Below, piece after piece: positions 33,498 through 43,955 of a DNA stretch of 64,000 nucleotides. A program made the translations under genes and the position numbers. The stretch comes from Caldimonas manganoxidans ATCC BAA-369 (GTDB lineage: Bacteria > Pseudomonadota > Gammaproteobacteria > Burkholderiales > Burkholderiaceae_C). How positions within the stretch are numbered: position 1 is the stretch's first letter; each line of letters starts with the position of its first letter. Under the pieces are notes generated by a model. It saw only the letters and a program-made list of their open reading frames with translations, was not told the DNA's origin and searched no databases. Location: assembly GCF_000381125.1 (NCBI RefSeq), contig NZ_KB905932.1, forward strand, positions 1-64,000, written 5' to 3'.

Positions 33498-34636
33498 GCT
33501 CGCGCCTCCGAGTGACGGCCGCGCCGGCGCAGCAGGCCCACGATGCCTTGGGGCAAGAACAAGGTCACCCCGATGAACAAAGCGCCAAGGAAGTACAGCC
33601 AGAACTCCGGCACGACCACCGTGAACCAACTCTTGGCCCCGTTGACGAAAAACGCGCCGAGAATCGGGCCAATCAAGGAAGCGCGGCCGCCCACGGCCGT
33701 CCAGATGGCCATCTCGATGCTGGCCGCGGGCGACATCTCGCTGGGGTTGATGATGCCCACCTGGGGCACGTACAGGGCGCCGGCCACGCCGCACATCATG
33801 GCCGACAGCGTCCAGATCGACAGCTTGTAGCCCAGCGGGTCGTAGCCGGTGAACATCAGGCGGGACTCGGCATCGCGCACGGCTTGCAGCACCCGGCCGT
33901 ACTTGCTGTTGACGATCCAGCGGCCCAGCAGATAGAAGCCGATCAACGTCAAGCCCGTCAGCATGAACAACGTGACCCGCATGCCCGAGGTGGCAATCGG
34001 CATGCCGAGGATGCGCTTGAAGTCGGTGAAACCGTTGTTGCCGCCAAAGCCGGTCTCATTGCGAAAGAACAGCAGCATGGCCGCAAAGGTCATTGCCTGC
34101 GTGATGATGGAAAAGTACACCCCCTTGATGCGAGAGCGGAAAGCAAAGTAGCCGAACACGAACGCCAACAAGCCCGGCACGGCCACGACCAGCACGACGG
34201 TGGCCAGGAAAGAATCGCTCAAGCCCCAGTGCCAGGGCAGCTCCTTCCAGTCCAGGAAGACCATGAAGTCCGGCAACTCCGACTTGTAGTGGCCCTCGGT
34301 ACCGATTTGGCGCATGAGATACATGCCCATCACATAGCCGCCCAGCGCGAAGAACAAGCCATGCCCCAGCGACAAAATGCCTGTGTAGCCCCAGATCAAG
34401 TCCATGGCCAGCGCGCAGATGGCATAGCACATGATCTTGCCGAACAGGCTCACGTGATAGTCGCTGAGGTGCCAAACGCTGTGGGCTGGCACCACCAGAT
34501 TGAGCACCGGCACCACCAAGACCACGGTCAGGACGGCGGACAAGACCGCGGCCCAGCCTTTGGGCCCCAGCAGCAAGCCGCGACGCGGCACCAGCTCGGC
34601 AGCGCTTGCGGCATCGGCATGCACAACCGCGCTCAT
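33494..34636 (-). CDS. urtC: Urea ABC transporter permease UrtC
   Basis: A 380-residue LivM-type permease with about nine hydrophobic helices. ALAMDLIWGYTGILSLGHGLFFALGGYVMGMYL and FFRNETGFGGNNGFTDFK are UrtC hallmarks, and the coupling loop reads VLQAVRDAESRLMFTGYDP. The start at 34636 overlaps the urtB stop (4 bp). The open frame continues upstream into urtB in another reading and is not coding there. With UrtB it forms the membrane channel for high-affinity urea uptake. Confidence 0.95.
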   Translation of the reverse strand: MSAVVHADAASAAELVPRRGLLLGPKGWAAVLSAVLTVVLVVPVLNLVVPAHSVWHLSDYHVSLFGKIMCYAICALAMDLIWGYTGILSLGHGLFFALGGYVMGMYLMRQIGTEGHYKSELPDFMVFLDWKELPWHWGLSDSFLATVVLVVAVPGLLAFVFGYFAFRSRIKGVYFSIITQAMTFAAMLLFFRNETGFGGNNGFTDFKRILGMPIATSGMRVTLFMLTGLTLIGFYLLGRWIVNSKYGRVLQAVRDAESRLMFTGYDPLGYKLSIWTLSAMMCGVAGALYVPQVGIINPSEMSPAASIEMAIWTAVGGRASLIGPILGAFFVNGAKSWFTVVVPEFWLYFLGALFIGVTLFLPQGIVGLLRRRGRHSEARA

Positions 34637-36249
34637 GCTTCGGCACTCCTTCCCTTCATCGCAAACAGCCCTTGTGGACGCTTCTGGATGAAAGCCACGA
34701 TGAGCAACAACACGGTGATCTTGGCCAACACCGCCCCCTGCCAGCCTTCGAGCAGCTTGCTGACGACCCCCAAGCCCAAGGCCGCATACACCGTGCCGGC
34801 CAGTTGCCCCACCCCGCCAGTGACCACCACCAGAAAGGAATCGACGATATAACTCTGTCCCAGGTCGGGACCCACATTCCCCACCTGCGACAGCGCGCAG
34901 CCGGCCAGCCCGGCCAGGCCGGCGCCCAAGGCGAAGGCATAAGTGTCGACGCGAGCGGTGTTGACGCCCATGCAGGCGGCCATGGGCCGGTTCTGAGTGA
35001 CGCCCCGCACGAACAAGCCCAAACGGGTGCGCGCGATCAGCAAGGCCACGCCGGCGACCACCAGCGCCGCGAACACGATGATGGCCAGGCGGTTGTATGG
35101 CAAGGTCAGATTGGGCATGAGCGCCACACCACCGCTGAGCCAGCTGGGGTTGTCCACTTGAACGTTTTGTGCGCCAAACACCGAACGCACGGCTTGCATC
35201 AGGATGAGACTGATGCCCCAGGTGGCCAGCAAGGTCTCCAGAGGTCTGCCATACAGCCAGCGGATCACGCTGCGCTCGAGCACCGCACCGACCACCGCCG
35301 CGGCGAAAAACGCCGTGGGCACGGCTGCCAGCACGTATCCATCGAACCAATCCGGCAGATAGGTCCGAAAGAGGTTTTGCACCACATAGGTGGCGTAGGC
35401 GCCGATCATCATCATCTCGCCATGGGCCATGTTGATCACGCCCATCAAGCCATACGTGATGGCCAGCCCCAAAGCCACCAACAACAAGATGCTGCCCAAA
35501 CTGAGGCCGCTGAACAGTACGCCCGCACGTTCGCCCCAGGCCAGGCGGCTTTCCACCTCACGCAGCGATGACTTCAGCACCTCGCGCACGCGAGCATCGG
35601 TTTCGACGAAGCCGTCACCGTCCTGGGCGAGCCGTTCGCGCAACAAGGCCAGCACCGTGGGCTGGTTGCTGCGCCCCAACCAACGCGCTGCCTCCAAGCG
35701 CAAAGCGGGATCCTCGGCAACGACCAGGGCGGTCGCCCGCAAGACCTGCAACTGCTCGCGCAGCTGGTCATCGGTTTCCCGTTCGAGCACCTTGTCGATC
35801 ACCGGGAGCTGCTCGGCCGCCAGCGGTTCGCGCAGCATCTGCGCCACGGCGCCGGCCCGCACGGCCGCATCGCTCGAAAACAGCTCGAGCGCAGCCAAGG
35901 CGGCCTGCAAAGCCCGGCGCACGCGGTTGCTGGAAACCACTTCCTGCGCATCCTCTGGCAGCGAAGCGGGCTGACCGGTGATCGCATCACGCACCTCGTT
36001 GCCACGCACGATGTAGACCCGCTCGTCGCCAACGGTGCGCACCTCATCGTCCAGCAAGGCTTGCAGATAGGCGCGCAGCGCCGGGTCCCCGGTGGCGGCC
36101 ACCTCGTTGAGCACCGCGATGCGCTCGTCGTTGTCGCCCAGCGCCAGGATCCGGATGTGCTCGGGGCTCAAAGCCGCCGCCGGGCCAGCCAGCGCCCAGC
36201 TCAGGACGACCCAGGCCAGGCGCATCATCCATCGTGTCGTGGTGCTCAC
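34633..36249 (-). CDS. urtB: Urea ABC transporter permease UrtB
   Basis: A 538-residue LivH-type permease. The first 235 residues form a signal-bearing, helical, non-membrane domain (HEAT-like composition with ARWLGRSNQPTVLALL) that is usual for proteobacterial UrtB. The remaining 300 residues hold about eight helices, with GLAITYGLMGVINMAHGEMMMIGAY and TRLGLFVRGVTQNRPMAACMG. It starts 24 bp after urtA on the same transcript and overlaps urtC by 4 bp. Confidence 0.95.
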   Translation of the reverse strand: MSTTTRWMMRLAWVVLSWALAGPAAALSPEHIRILALGDNDERIAVLNEVAATGDPALRAYLQALLDDEVRTVGDERVYIVRGNEVRDAITGQPASLPEDAQEVVSSNRVRRALQAALAALELFSSDAAVRAGAVAQMLREPLAAEQLPVIDKVLERETDDQLREQLQVLRATALVVAEDPALRLEAARWLGRSNQPTVLALLRERLAQDGDGFVETDARVREVLKSSLREVESRLAWGERAGVLFSGLSLGSILLLVALGLAITYGLMGVINMAHGEMMMIGAYATYVVQNLFRTYLPDWFDGYVLAAVPTAFFAAAVVGAVLERSVIRWLYGRPLETLLATWGISLILMQAVRSVFGAQNVQVDNPSWLSGGVALMPNLTLPYNRLAIIVFAALVVAGVALLIARTRLGLFVRGVTQNRPMAACMGVNTARVDTYAFALGAGLAGLAGCALSQVGNVGPDLGQSYIVDSFLVVVTGGVGQLAGTVYAALGLGVVSKLLEGWQGAVLAKITVLLLIVAFIQKRPQGLFAMKGRSAEA

Positions 36250-36273
36250 TCGTGCGTCCTCACAGACCCAGGC

Positions 36274-37548
36274 TCACTTCTTCTCGGGCTCGTCTTTCTT
36301 GCCCTTGTTCTCGGGGATGTAAGGGCTCCATGGTTGGGCCTTGATCGGGCCTTTGGTCTTCCACACGATGTTGAACTGACCATCGGCCTTGACTTCGCCG
36401 ATGAACACCGGCTTGTGGAGGTGGTGGTTCTTCTCGTCCATCTTGGCGACGAAGCCGCTGGGGGCCTGGAAGGTCTGGCCGGCCATCGCCGCGATGACTT
36501 TGTCGGTGTCGGTGCTCTTGGCCTTCTCCACCGCCTGCTTCCACATGTGGATGCCGATGTAGGTGGCTTCCATCGGATCGTTGGTCAACGGGCGATCCTT
36601 GTGGCCAGGGATGTTCTTGGCCTTGGCGTAGGCCGACCAGGCCTTGATGAACGCCTCATTGGTCGGGTTCTTGATGGACATGAAATAGTTCCAGGCCGCC
36701 AGATGGCCGACCAAGGGCTTGGTGTCCACGCCGCGCAGCTCCTCTTCGCCCACGGAGAAAGCGACCACCGGCACATCGGTCGCTTTCAGCCCCTGGTTGC
36801 CCAGTTCACGGTAGAACGGCACGTTGGAATCGCCGTTGATCGTGGAGATGACCGCCGTCTTCTTGCCGGCGCTGGCGAACTTCTTGATGTTGGCGATGAT
36901 GGTCTGATAGTCGCTGTGCCCAAACGGCGTGTAGGCTTCCATGATGTCGCTCTCAGGGATGCCTTTGGACTTCAGGAATGCGCGCAGGATCTTGTTGGTG
37001 GTGCGCGGATAGACATAGTCGGTGCCCAGCAGCACGAAACGCTTGGCCGAGCCGCCCTCCTTGCTCATCAGGTATTCCACCGCAGGGATGGCTTGCTGGT
37101 TGGGCGCAGCACCGGTGTAGAACACGTTCTTGCTGAGCTCTTCGCCTTCGTACTGCACCGGGTAGAACAGCAGGCTGTTGAGCTCCTCGAACACCGGCAG
37201 CACGGACTTGCGCGACACGCTGGTCCAGCAGCCAAAGACCACGGCCACCTTGTCCTGCGTGATCAGCTGGCGCGCTTTTTCGGCGAACAGAGGCCAGTTC
37301 GACGCCGGATCGACCACCACGGGTTCGAGCTTCTTGCCCAGCACCCCGCCGCTGGCGTTGATCTGTTCGATGGTCATCAGGGCCACGTCCTTGAGGACGG
37401 TTTCCGAGATGGCCATGGTGCCTGACAGCGAGTGCAAGATGCCGACCTTGATGGTGTCGGACTGGGCCTGTACGGGCAGACCGATGGTCGCAGCCCCCAG
37501 GGCGATGGCGCCCAGGGTCTGGTTGAAATGACGGCGAGAGGTGTTCAT
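36274..37548 (-). CDS. urtA: Urea ABC transporter substrate-binding protein UrtA
   Basis: A 424-residue periplasmic urea/short-amide binding protein. The N-terminus MNTSRRHFNQTLGAIALG is a twin-arginine signal, typical for UrtA. The mature part has KVGILHSLSGTMAISE, VVFGCWTSVSRKSVLPVFE and LLFYPVQYEGEE, all family hallmarks. ATG at 37548 is preceded by AAGGAG. It is the first gene of urtABCDE and is divergent from the hydrolase gene at 37751. A 16-bp inverted repeat lies 78 bp upstream of the start. Confidence 0.96.
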   Translation of the reverse strand: MNTSRRHFNQTLGAIALGAATIGLPVQAQSDTIKVGILHSLSGTMAISETVLKDVALMTIEQINASGGVLGKKLEPVVVDPASNWPLFAEKARQLITQDKVAVVFGCWTSVSRKSVLPVFEELNSLLFYPVQYEGEELSKNVFYTGAAPNQQAIPAVEYLMSKEGGSAKRFVLLGTDYVYPRTTNKILRAFLKSKGIPESDIMEAYTPFGHSDYQTIIANIKKFASAGKKTAVISTINGDSNVPFYRELGNQGLKATDVPVVAFSVGEEELRGVDTKPLVGHLAAWNYFMSIKNPTNEAFIKAWSAYAKAKNIPGHKDRPLTNDPMEATYIGIHMWKQAVEKAKSTDTDKVIAAMAGQTFQAPSGFVAKMDEKNHHLHKPVFIGEVKADGQFNIVWKTKGPIKAQPWSPYIPENKGKKDEPEKK

Positions 37549-37625
37549 GGGTTGGCGCTCCTTGATCGACACAACGGCGAGGGTGAGGACCACTGCAGGT
37601 TAAGGAGCCCCCAAGAACTGGGAAA

Positions 37626-37641
37626 TACGCCATCTGGCGTA
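37626..37641. promoter_or_regulatory. Inverted repeat TACGCCA-TC-TGGCGTA upstream of urtA
   Basis: Two perfect 7-bp arms (37626-37632 and 37635-37641) around a 2-bp centre. Arms of this size and spacing resemble sites of NarL/LuxR-type response regulators. It lies 78 bp from the urtA start and 110 bp from the hydrolase start. A LuxR-type response regulator is encoded nearby at 39146-40090. Confidence 0.58.
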
Positions 37642-37750
37642 GGCACATGCGCCGGCTGCACCGACGCGCGCCCATCCCCCATGCACGCTATAGTGCCGAC
37701 GCACACCTCGGCGAAGGTGACCGACACCATTTCATTCGGAGACAAACGTC

Positions 37751-39097
37751 ATGACGATGGCTGCACGCTTTCGCGCGCCCCTGGTCCTCACCTCGGCCCT
37801 GTGCGCCACCCTGGTGGGCGGATGCGCCCACACCCCCAGCCAAGAAGCCCCGCCTGTGGCCGCATCCTGTCCAGAAGGCGTTCCGGCCGAGACCCGCTGC
37901 CTGCGGGGGCGGGATTCCGCAGGTGCGCACTACCTGATCGCCGTACCGAAGGACTGGAACCGCATGCTGGTCGTGCATGCCCACGGTGGCCCGACCTTGG
38001 GCGAGCCTCAGGCCCGCCGCGCCGATGAAGATCTCACACGCTGGGCCATCACGCTGCGGGCCGGCTATGCCTGGGCAGGCTCCGTGTTTCGCCAAGGTGG
38101 CGTGGCCGTGCGCTCGGCCGCCGAAGACACCGAGCGGGTGCGCCGCATCTTCGTCGAGCATGTGGCGCAGCCGACCCTGACCCTGCTGCATGGCCAGTCC
38201 TGGGGGGCCAGTGTGGCGGCCAAAGCCGCCGAAATGTATGCCGCACCAGGCCAACGCTCCCCCTATGCCGGCGTGCTGCTGACCAGCGGGGTGCTGGCCG
38301 GGAGGACCCGCTCCTACGATTTCCGCCTCGATTTGCGGGTGGTGTATCAGTCCCTGTGCCACAACCATCCGCGGCCCGATGAGCCCCAATACCCGCTATG
38401 GATGGGTTTGCCGCCCGACAGCACGCTGACGCGCTCGGAACTGGCCGCGCGCGTGGACGAGTGCCTGGGCGTGCGCAAACCGGCGGCTCAACGCACGCCC
38501 GAGCAGGCGCGCAAGCTCAAGACCCTCGTCGACGTGATCCGCATCCCGGAGAGCTCGGTGATCGCTCACCTGAACTGGGCCACCTGGCACTTCCAGGACA
38601 TCGTGCAACACCGCACCGGCGGCTTGAATCCCTTCGACAACGCTGAGGTCCGCTACAGCGGCTCGCAGGACGATGCCGCACTCAACGCCGGCGTGCTGCG
38701 CTACCGTGCCGACCCCCGAGCCGTGGCCCGCTTCGGTGCCGACGCCGACTTGACGGGCCGCATCGGGATCCCGGTGCTGACGGTGCACGGCATTGGCGAC
38801 CCCACGGCGTTCGTCGAACTGGAGACCGCCTTTGCCCGCACCATGGAACGCGCCGGCACGGCCTCACACTTGGTCCAGGTGTTCAGCGATCACCACGATC
38901 ACAGCTATCTGAGCGACCCGATCTACGCCACGCTTTTCGATGCGCTGGTGCGCTGGGCACGGCAAGGCGACAAACCCACTGCGGCGGGACTGGCGCAGCA
39001 GTGCCAAGCCTATGAAGCTCGCTTCGGCCCGGGCTGTCGCCTGCGGCCCGACTACCAACCCGCCCCGTTGGAAGCCCGCGTGCCACCGCGTCGCTGA
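37751..39097 (+). CDS. Lipoprotein alpha/beta hydrolase-like enzyme
   Basis: A 448-residue predicted lipoprotein. The lipobox LVGGC puts the lipidated cysteine at residue 25. An alpha/beta-hydrolase core follows: MLVVHAHGGP (oxyanion strand), nucleophile elbow HGQSWG (Ser150), and a late DHHDHSYLSD segment that may carry the catalytic His. GIPVLTVHGIGDPTAF carries the likely acidic residue. Substrate is unknown; esterase, amidase or peptidase activity is possible. It stands alone between urtA and the two-component genes. A TATAGT box lies at 37689-37694. Confidence 0.78.
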   Translation: MTMAARFRAPLVLTSALCATLVGGCAHTPSQEAPPVAASCPEGVPAETRCLRGRDSAGAHYLIAVPKDWNRMLVVHAHGGPTLGEPQARRADEDLTRWAITLRAGYAWAGSVFRQGGVAVRSAAEDTERVRRIFVEHVAQPTLTLLHGQSWGASVAAKAAEMYAAPGQRSPYAGVLLTSGVLAGRTRSYDFRLDLRVVYQSLCHNHPRPDEPQYPLWMGLPPDSTLTRSELAARVDECLGVRKPAAQRTPEQARKLKTLVDVIRIPESSVIAHLNWATWHFQDIVQHRTGGLNPFDNAEVRYSGSQDDAALNAGVLRYRADPRAVARFGADADLTGRIGIPVLTVHGIGDPTAFVELETAFARTMERAGTASHLVQVFSDHHDHSYLSDPIYATLFDALVRWARQGDKPTAAGLAQQCQAYEARFGPGCRLRPDYQPAPLEARVPPRR

Positions 39098-39121
39098 ACG
39101 CACGGGCCGCCGCATCACACG

Positions 39122-39142
39122 GCACCGCACGCGGCGCGGTGC
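39122..39142. terminator. Hairpin between convergent hydrolase and response regulator genes
   Basis: GCACCGC (39122-39128), 7-nt loop, GCGGTGC (39136-39142). GC-rich 7-bp stem in the 48-bp convergent gap; no T tract, so only a possible bidirectional terminator. Confidence 0.4.
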
Positions 39143-39145
39143 GCC

Positions 39146-40090
39146 TCAGCGGCGCCCCAGCAGAGGGACTCGACCGATCGCCACGGCCGCCGCCGCGGTG
39201 CGGGTCTCCACGCCCAGCTTCTCGAAGACATGCTCCAAATGCTTCTTCACCGTGGCGGGGCTGGCGCCCAGGATGTCGCCGATGTCCCGGTTCGTCTTGC
39301 CCTGTACCACCCAATACAGCACCTCGGCTTCGCGGGCCGTGAGCCGAAAAGTGGCCGACAACGCTTCCAGCAATGCCGCATCGTTGGCTTCGCGCAGCAC
39401 CAAAAACCACTCCCCATCGCCACTGGGGTGATGCAGCACCAGCGTCAGGCGGCCGGCGCCCCGCACCAGCGTGCGGCTTGCGGGCTCGTGCGTGACGAGC
39501 ACTTGCTCGGCCTGCTGGCGCAGCCACTCGGTCAACCCCGGCTCCAGGTGGCCATCCTCGCTGCCGCCATAGGTTTCCAGATACTGCCGGGCCAGCGGGG
39601 TTTGCCAAGTGATGCGTCCGTCGGCCAGCCGCACCGCCAAGGTGGCATTGCCAAAGACGTCGAGCGCCTGCTTGGCCTGGCGCACCTGGCGGGCCCCCTG
39701 CACATGGGTGGCGATGCGGGCGATGACCTCGCGCGTGCGCACCGGTTTGGTCACATAGTCGACCCCACCGGCCTGAAAAGCCGCCACCACATGTTCGGTG
39801 TCGCTGAGGCCCGTCATGAAGATGATGGGAATGCTGGCCGTGGCCGCCTGAGATTTGAGTCGTCGAGCCACCTCGAAGCCATCCATGCCCGGCATCACCG
39901 CGTCAAGCAACACGATGTCGGGCTGCGCCTGGGCCGCGCTGCGCAACGCGCCTTCGCCATGGGTGGCCACCAACACGGTGTAGCCCGACTCGTCCAGCGC
40001 ATCGTGCAGCATGGCCACGTTGTCAGGCACGTCATCGACCACCAGCACCACGGCGCTGGTTGGGTCAAGGTCGGGAAAGACGGGGTTCAT
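39146..40090 (-). CDS. LuxR/NarL-type response regulator
   Basis: A 314-residue regulator. The receiver domain (about 13-130) has VVDD, phospho-acceptor Asp63 in LLDAVMPGMDG, Thr93 in MTGLSD and Lys115 in VTKPV. A middle PAS-like region (about 140-235) separates it from the LuxR helix-turn-helix (247-305, LTAREAEVLYWVVQGKTNRDI and SPATVKKHLEHVFEKLGV). Its start overlaps the end of the kinase gene by 26 bp, so the pair is translated together. Likely targets are urtA and ureA, judged by position and the inverted repeat at 37626. Confidence 0.93.
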   Translation of the reverse strand: MNPVFPDLDPTSAVVLVVDDVPDNVAMLHDALDESGYTVLVATHGEGALRSAAQAQPDIVLLDAVMPGMDGFEVARRLKSQAATASIPIIFMTGLSDTEHVVAAFQAGGVDYVTKPVRTREVIARIATHVQGARQVRQAKQALDVFGNATLAVRLADGRITWQTPLARQYLETYGGSEDGHLEPGLTEWLRQQAEQVLVTHEPASRTLVRGAGRLTLVLHHPSGDGEWFLVLREANDAALLEALSATFRLTAREAEVLYWVVQGKTNRDIGDILGASPATVKKHLEHVFEKLGVETRTAAAAVAIGRVPLLGRR

Positions 40091-43000
40091 GGACGGCGTT
40101 GTGCAACAGTCGGCTGATCGTGTCGAACTGGAACTCGCGCGCCAGTCCTCGCAAACGGGCCACGAAGCCCGCACACTGGGGCTGCTCGGACTCGATCTGG
40201 TCGAGGACGCGAACGATGCCACGGTAATAGCCCAAGGCCACTTGTTCGGCCAGGCCACGCAGAAGATGAGGGGCGGGCAAAACCTCTGAATCCGCTGGCG
40301 GCATCTGGGGCGTCGTCTGCGTCGCTCGCACCCACTGCAAGGACAAGCGCGTGCCCAGCCAGTCCAGCAGTTCGCCCACCCGCACGGGCTTGAGCAGGAA
40401 ATCCTGCGGCGTGATGCCCACGTCGTTGTCCAACCCCTTGTCGAAGGCATTGGCCGACACGATGGCCGCAGGCGCCGCGCTGAGTCGGTCGCGGCGAATG
40501 CGCCTCAACGTCTCCCAGCCATCGATGCCCGGCATGGCCAAGTCGAGGAAGATGGCGTCGGGCTGGAGGTGATGCAGCATGGCCAGGCATTCCGAGCCTG
40601 ATGCGGCCTGATGGATGTCGAAGCCCAAGGGCTGCAACAGGTTCACCAGCAGCCCGCGATCGACCTCCTCGTTGTCCACCACCAGAATGCGCCGACGCGG
40701 CCCCAAATAGCCGATGCGTGCCGAACGAGGCGTTTCGCTCTCGATCGCCGTGGCGCGCAACTCGGGCAAGAACAGGCGGATCGCAAAACAGGTGCCCACG
40801 CCTGGGGTGCTGCGCACCGTCATCTCGCCGCCCATCAAGTCGGTCAACATCTTGGCGATCGTCAGCCCCAAGCCCGTGCCTCCCACCGAAGCGCCTCCTG
40901 CAGCCGAGCCGCGCTCGAAGGGTTCGAAGATGCGCGACAGTTCCTCGGCGCTCATGCCCGGCCCCGTGTCCTCGATCTCGAAGCGCGCCATCTCACGAGC
41001 GTACTGCAGGCGAAACGCCACCTTGCCTTGGGCCGTGAATTTCACGGCATTGCCCAAGACATTGATCAGGATTTGCCGCACGCGCTTTTCATCCGCGCGC
41101 ACGACCTCGGGCAAACCGTCCTCGAACTGCTGCTCGAAGGCGATGCCCTTGCCGGCAGCCTGCAGTTCGAACAGGCGCGCCATCTCGAGCATGTCCTGCC
41201 GAAAGCGCATGGGCTTGGGCTCCAGGGTCAGCTTGCCGCTTTCGATGCGCGCCAAATCCAAGGTCCCCTCGATCAACGACAGCAAGTGATCCCCTCCACG
41301 GCGGATCACGCGCACGGCCTGCTTGCGGTGAGGCGGCATGGTGTCGTCTTCCTCGAGCAATTGCGCATAGCCCAAGATGCTGTTCAGGGGCGTGCGCAGC
41401 TCGTGGCTGATGGTCGTGATGTAGCGGGTCTTGGCCTGATTGGCCAGTTCGGCCTGACGCTTGGCCTGTTGCAGCGCTTCGTCGGTGCGGCGGTGCGATT
41501 CGATCTCACGCATGAGCGCCTCGGTTTGACGGTTCGACTCCTCCTGCGCCACCAAGCGACTGCGATGCGTCAGCACCAGCCACCACGCCACGATGCCCAA
41601 GACCAGCAGCAATACCGCATAGACCTTCAAAAAACTGAGCTTCAGCGCGGGCGCCAAGGCGGCCGCCTGCTCACCCAGCGCTCGCATCTCGTGGTGATAG
41701 AGCAAGCCAAACAGGCAAGCCAGCGCCGGCGTGATCAGGCTCATCAACAACAGGTATTGCGCCAAGCCGGTCTGGACATACGGGGCTGCGCGGCGCGGCA
41801 ACAGGCGGCGCAGCGCGGCCGACCACTGTGCGGACCATCGCGCATGCGGCTTGCACAGATCGTTGCAACGAGCATCCAGCGTGCAGCACAAGGAGCAGAT
41901 GGCGTCCTGATAGGCCGGGCACCAGGCCATGTCCTCGCGCTCGTATTCCCGCTCGCAGATCGCGCATCGATGAACCGCGCGCAAGCCCCCATCCCCGTCT
42001 CGAGCGCCCGCCCCAGGCGCAAGCGGCGCATCGCGCCGGGCGATGTAGTAGCGTCCCTTCGTGACCCAGGCGATCAACGGTGAAACGATCACGGCCGTCA
42101 TCAACGCAATCAAGGCCGAAAACGCCTGCGCCACTTCGCCAAAGAACCCCACATGAGCGGTCATGGACAACGCCGAGGCGGCGAACATCGCCCCCACGCC
42201 CACCGGGTTGATGTCGTACAGATGGGCCCGCTTGAACTCGATGCCCTGGGGCGACAAGCCCAAGGGCTTGTTGATCACCAAGTCGGCCACCACGGCCATC
42301 ATCCAAGAGATCGCGATGTTGGAATACAAGCCCAACACCCCCCCCAGGGCTTGGAAGACATTGAGCTCCATCAACATCAAGGCGATCAAGGTGTTGAAGA
42401 CCACCCACACCACCCGACCGGGATGGCTGTGCGTCAGCCGCGAGAAGAAGTTCGACCACGCCAGCGAGCCCGCATAGGCGTTCGTCACGTTGATCTTGAG
42501 CTGCGAGACCACCACGAAAAGCGCCGTGGCCGCCACGGCCCATCCGTAGTCGGCGAACACATACTCATAGGCCGCCAAATACATCTGGTTGGGATCCACC
42601 GCCCGCTCGGCCGGCACCATGTGAGACAGCGCCAGGTACGCCAGCAAAGCGCCCCCCAGCATCTTCACCACCCCCAGCACCACCCAGCCCGGCCCGCCCA
42701 TCAGCAGGGCAGCCCACCAGCGCCAGCGGTTGGCGGGCGTCTTCTCCGGCATGAAGCGCAGGTAGTCCACCTGCTCGCCCATCTGTGTGACCAGCGCGAT
42801 GCCCACCGTGGTGGCCGACCCAAACGCCAGCCATTGGAAGGATCCGCCACCGCCATCCACCCCGGCATAGGACACCAGCCCCGACAGCACCCCGGGGTTG
42901 TGGTGGAACACATAGACGTAGGGCAGCACCAGCATCACCAGCCACAGCGGCTGCGTCCAGACCTGCAAGCGGCTGATCATGGTCACACCATGGGTCACCA

Positions 43001-43535
43001 GCGGAATCACCACCAGCGCACACACCAGATAGCCCCAACTGGGCGGCAGACCAAAGGCCAGCTCCAGCGCGTAGGCCATCACGGCCGCCTCCAGCGCGAA
43101 GAAGATGAAGGTGAAGCTCGCGTAGATCAGCGAGGTCAGTGTCGAGCCGATGTAGCCGAAGCCCGCCCCCCGCGTGAGCAAATCCATGTCCACGCCGTGA
43201 CGTGCCGCATAGATACTGATGGGCACACCGGCCAGGAAGATGATGAGGCCGGTGACCGCGATGGCCACCGCCGCGTTGATGAAGCCATGCTGCACCAGCA
43301 GCGTGGCCCCCACCGCTTCCAGGATCAGGAAAGATGCCGCCCCAAAGGCCGTGTTGGCGACCCGCCACTGCGACCACTTGCGAAACGAGCGCGGCGTGAA
43401 GCGCAGCGCGTAGTCCTCCAGCGTCTCGCGCGCGACCCATCCGTTGTAGTCGCGTCGGATCTTGATGACGCGCTGCACCGCCCCTGCAGCGGGCGGCTGG
43501 CGGTCGGACGGCAGAGCGCGAAGATCCATGGCCAT
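40065..43535 (-). CDS. NCS1-permease/hybrid histidine kinase fusion (transporter-like sensor)
   Basis: A 1156-residue membrane sensor. Residues about 28-498 are a complete NCS1 (cytosine/purine/allantoin permease) domain with [19 protein letters not shown] and some twelve helices. A cysteine-rich stretch follows (524-561: CAIC, WC, CSLCC, C, C). Then come two more helices (about 592-613 and 635-656) and a short coiled coil. The kinase has HisKA (His711 in [11 protein letters not shown]), N-box [15 protein letters not shown] and [10 protein letters not shown] receiver domain holds Asp998 in IFLDLAMPG, and a 70-residue helical tail follows. ATG at 43535 is preferred because the 43586 ATG leaves only 17 bp to the divergent ureA start; the upstream residues lack family similarity. 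It probably senses a nucleobase, ureide or urea. Confidence 0.93.
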   Translation of the reverse strand: MAMDLRALPSDRQPPAAGAVQRVIKIRRDYNGWVARETLEDYALRFTPRSFRKWSQWRVANTAFGAASFLILEAVGATLLVQHGFINAAVAIAVTGLIIFLAGVPISIYAARHGVDMDLLTRGAGFGYIGSTLTSLIYASFTFIFFALEAAVMAYALELAFGLPPSWGYLVCALVVIPLVTHGVTMISRLQVWTQPLWLVMLVLPYVYVFHHNPGVLSGLVSYAGVDGGGGSFQWLAFGSATTVGIALVTQMGEQVDYLRFMPEKTPANRWRWWAALLMGGPGWVVLGVVKMLGGALLAYLALSHMVPAERAVDPNQMYLAAYEYVFADYGWAVAATALFVVVSQLKINVTNAYAGSLAWSNFFSRLTHSHPGRVVWVVFNTLIALMLMELNVFQALGGVLGLYSNIAISWMMAVVADLVINKPLGLSPQGIEFKRAHLYDINPVGVGAMFAASALSMTAHVGFFGEVAQAFSALIALMTAVIVSPLIAWVTKGRYYIARRDAPLAPGAGARDGDGGLRAVHRCAICEREYEREDMAWCPAYQDAICSLCCTLDARCNDLCKPHARWSAQWSAALRRLLPRRAAPYVQTGLAQYLLLMSLITPALACLFGLLYHHEMRALGEQAAALAPALKLSFLKVYAVLLLVLGIVAWWLVLTHRSRLVAQEESNRQTEALMREIESHRRTDEALQQAKRQAELANQAKTRYITTISHELRTPLNSILGYAQLLEEDDTMPPHRKQAVRVIRRGGDHLLSLIEGTLDLARIESGKLTLEPKPMRFRQDMLEMARLFELQAAGKGIAFEQQFEDGLPEVVRADEKRVRQILINVLGNAVKFTAQGKVAFRLQYAREMARFEIEDTGPGMSAEELSRIFEPFERGSAAGGASVGGTGLGLTIAKMLTDLMGGEMTVRSTPGVGTCFAIRLFLPELRATAIESETPRSARIGYLGPRRRILVVDNEEVDRGLLVNLLQPLGFDIHQAASGSECLAMLHHLQPDAIFLDLAMPGIDGWETLRRIRRDRLSAAPAAIVSANAFDKGLDNDVGITPQDFLLKPVRVGELLDWLGTRLSLQWVRATQTTPQMPPADSEVLPAPHLLRGLAEQVALGYYRGIVRVLDQIESEQPQCAGFVARLRGLAREFQFDTISRLLHNAVHEPRLSRP

Positions 43536-43603
43536 GCCAGGCACACACAAGAATCGCACCAGCCCGCCCTCGGGGCTGGCATCCATCCTGCAAGGAAGAC
43601 GGC

Positions 43604-43906
<303 letters not shown>

Positions 43907-43955
43907 ACCCTGGGCGCGCCTGTTTTTGGTGCGCCCACGACTTGTGGAGGACGCC

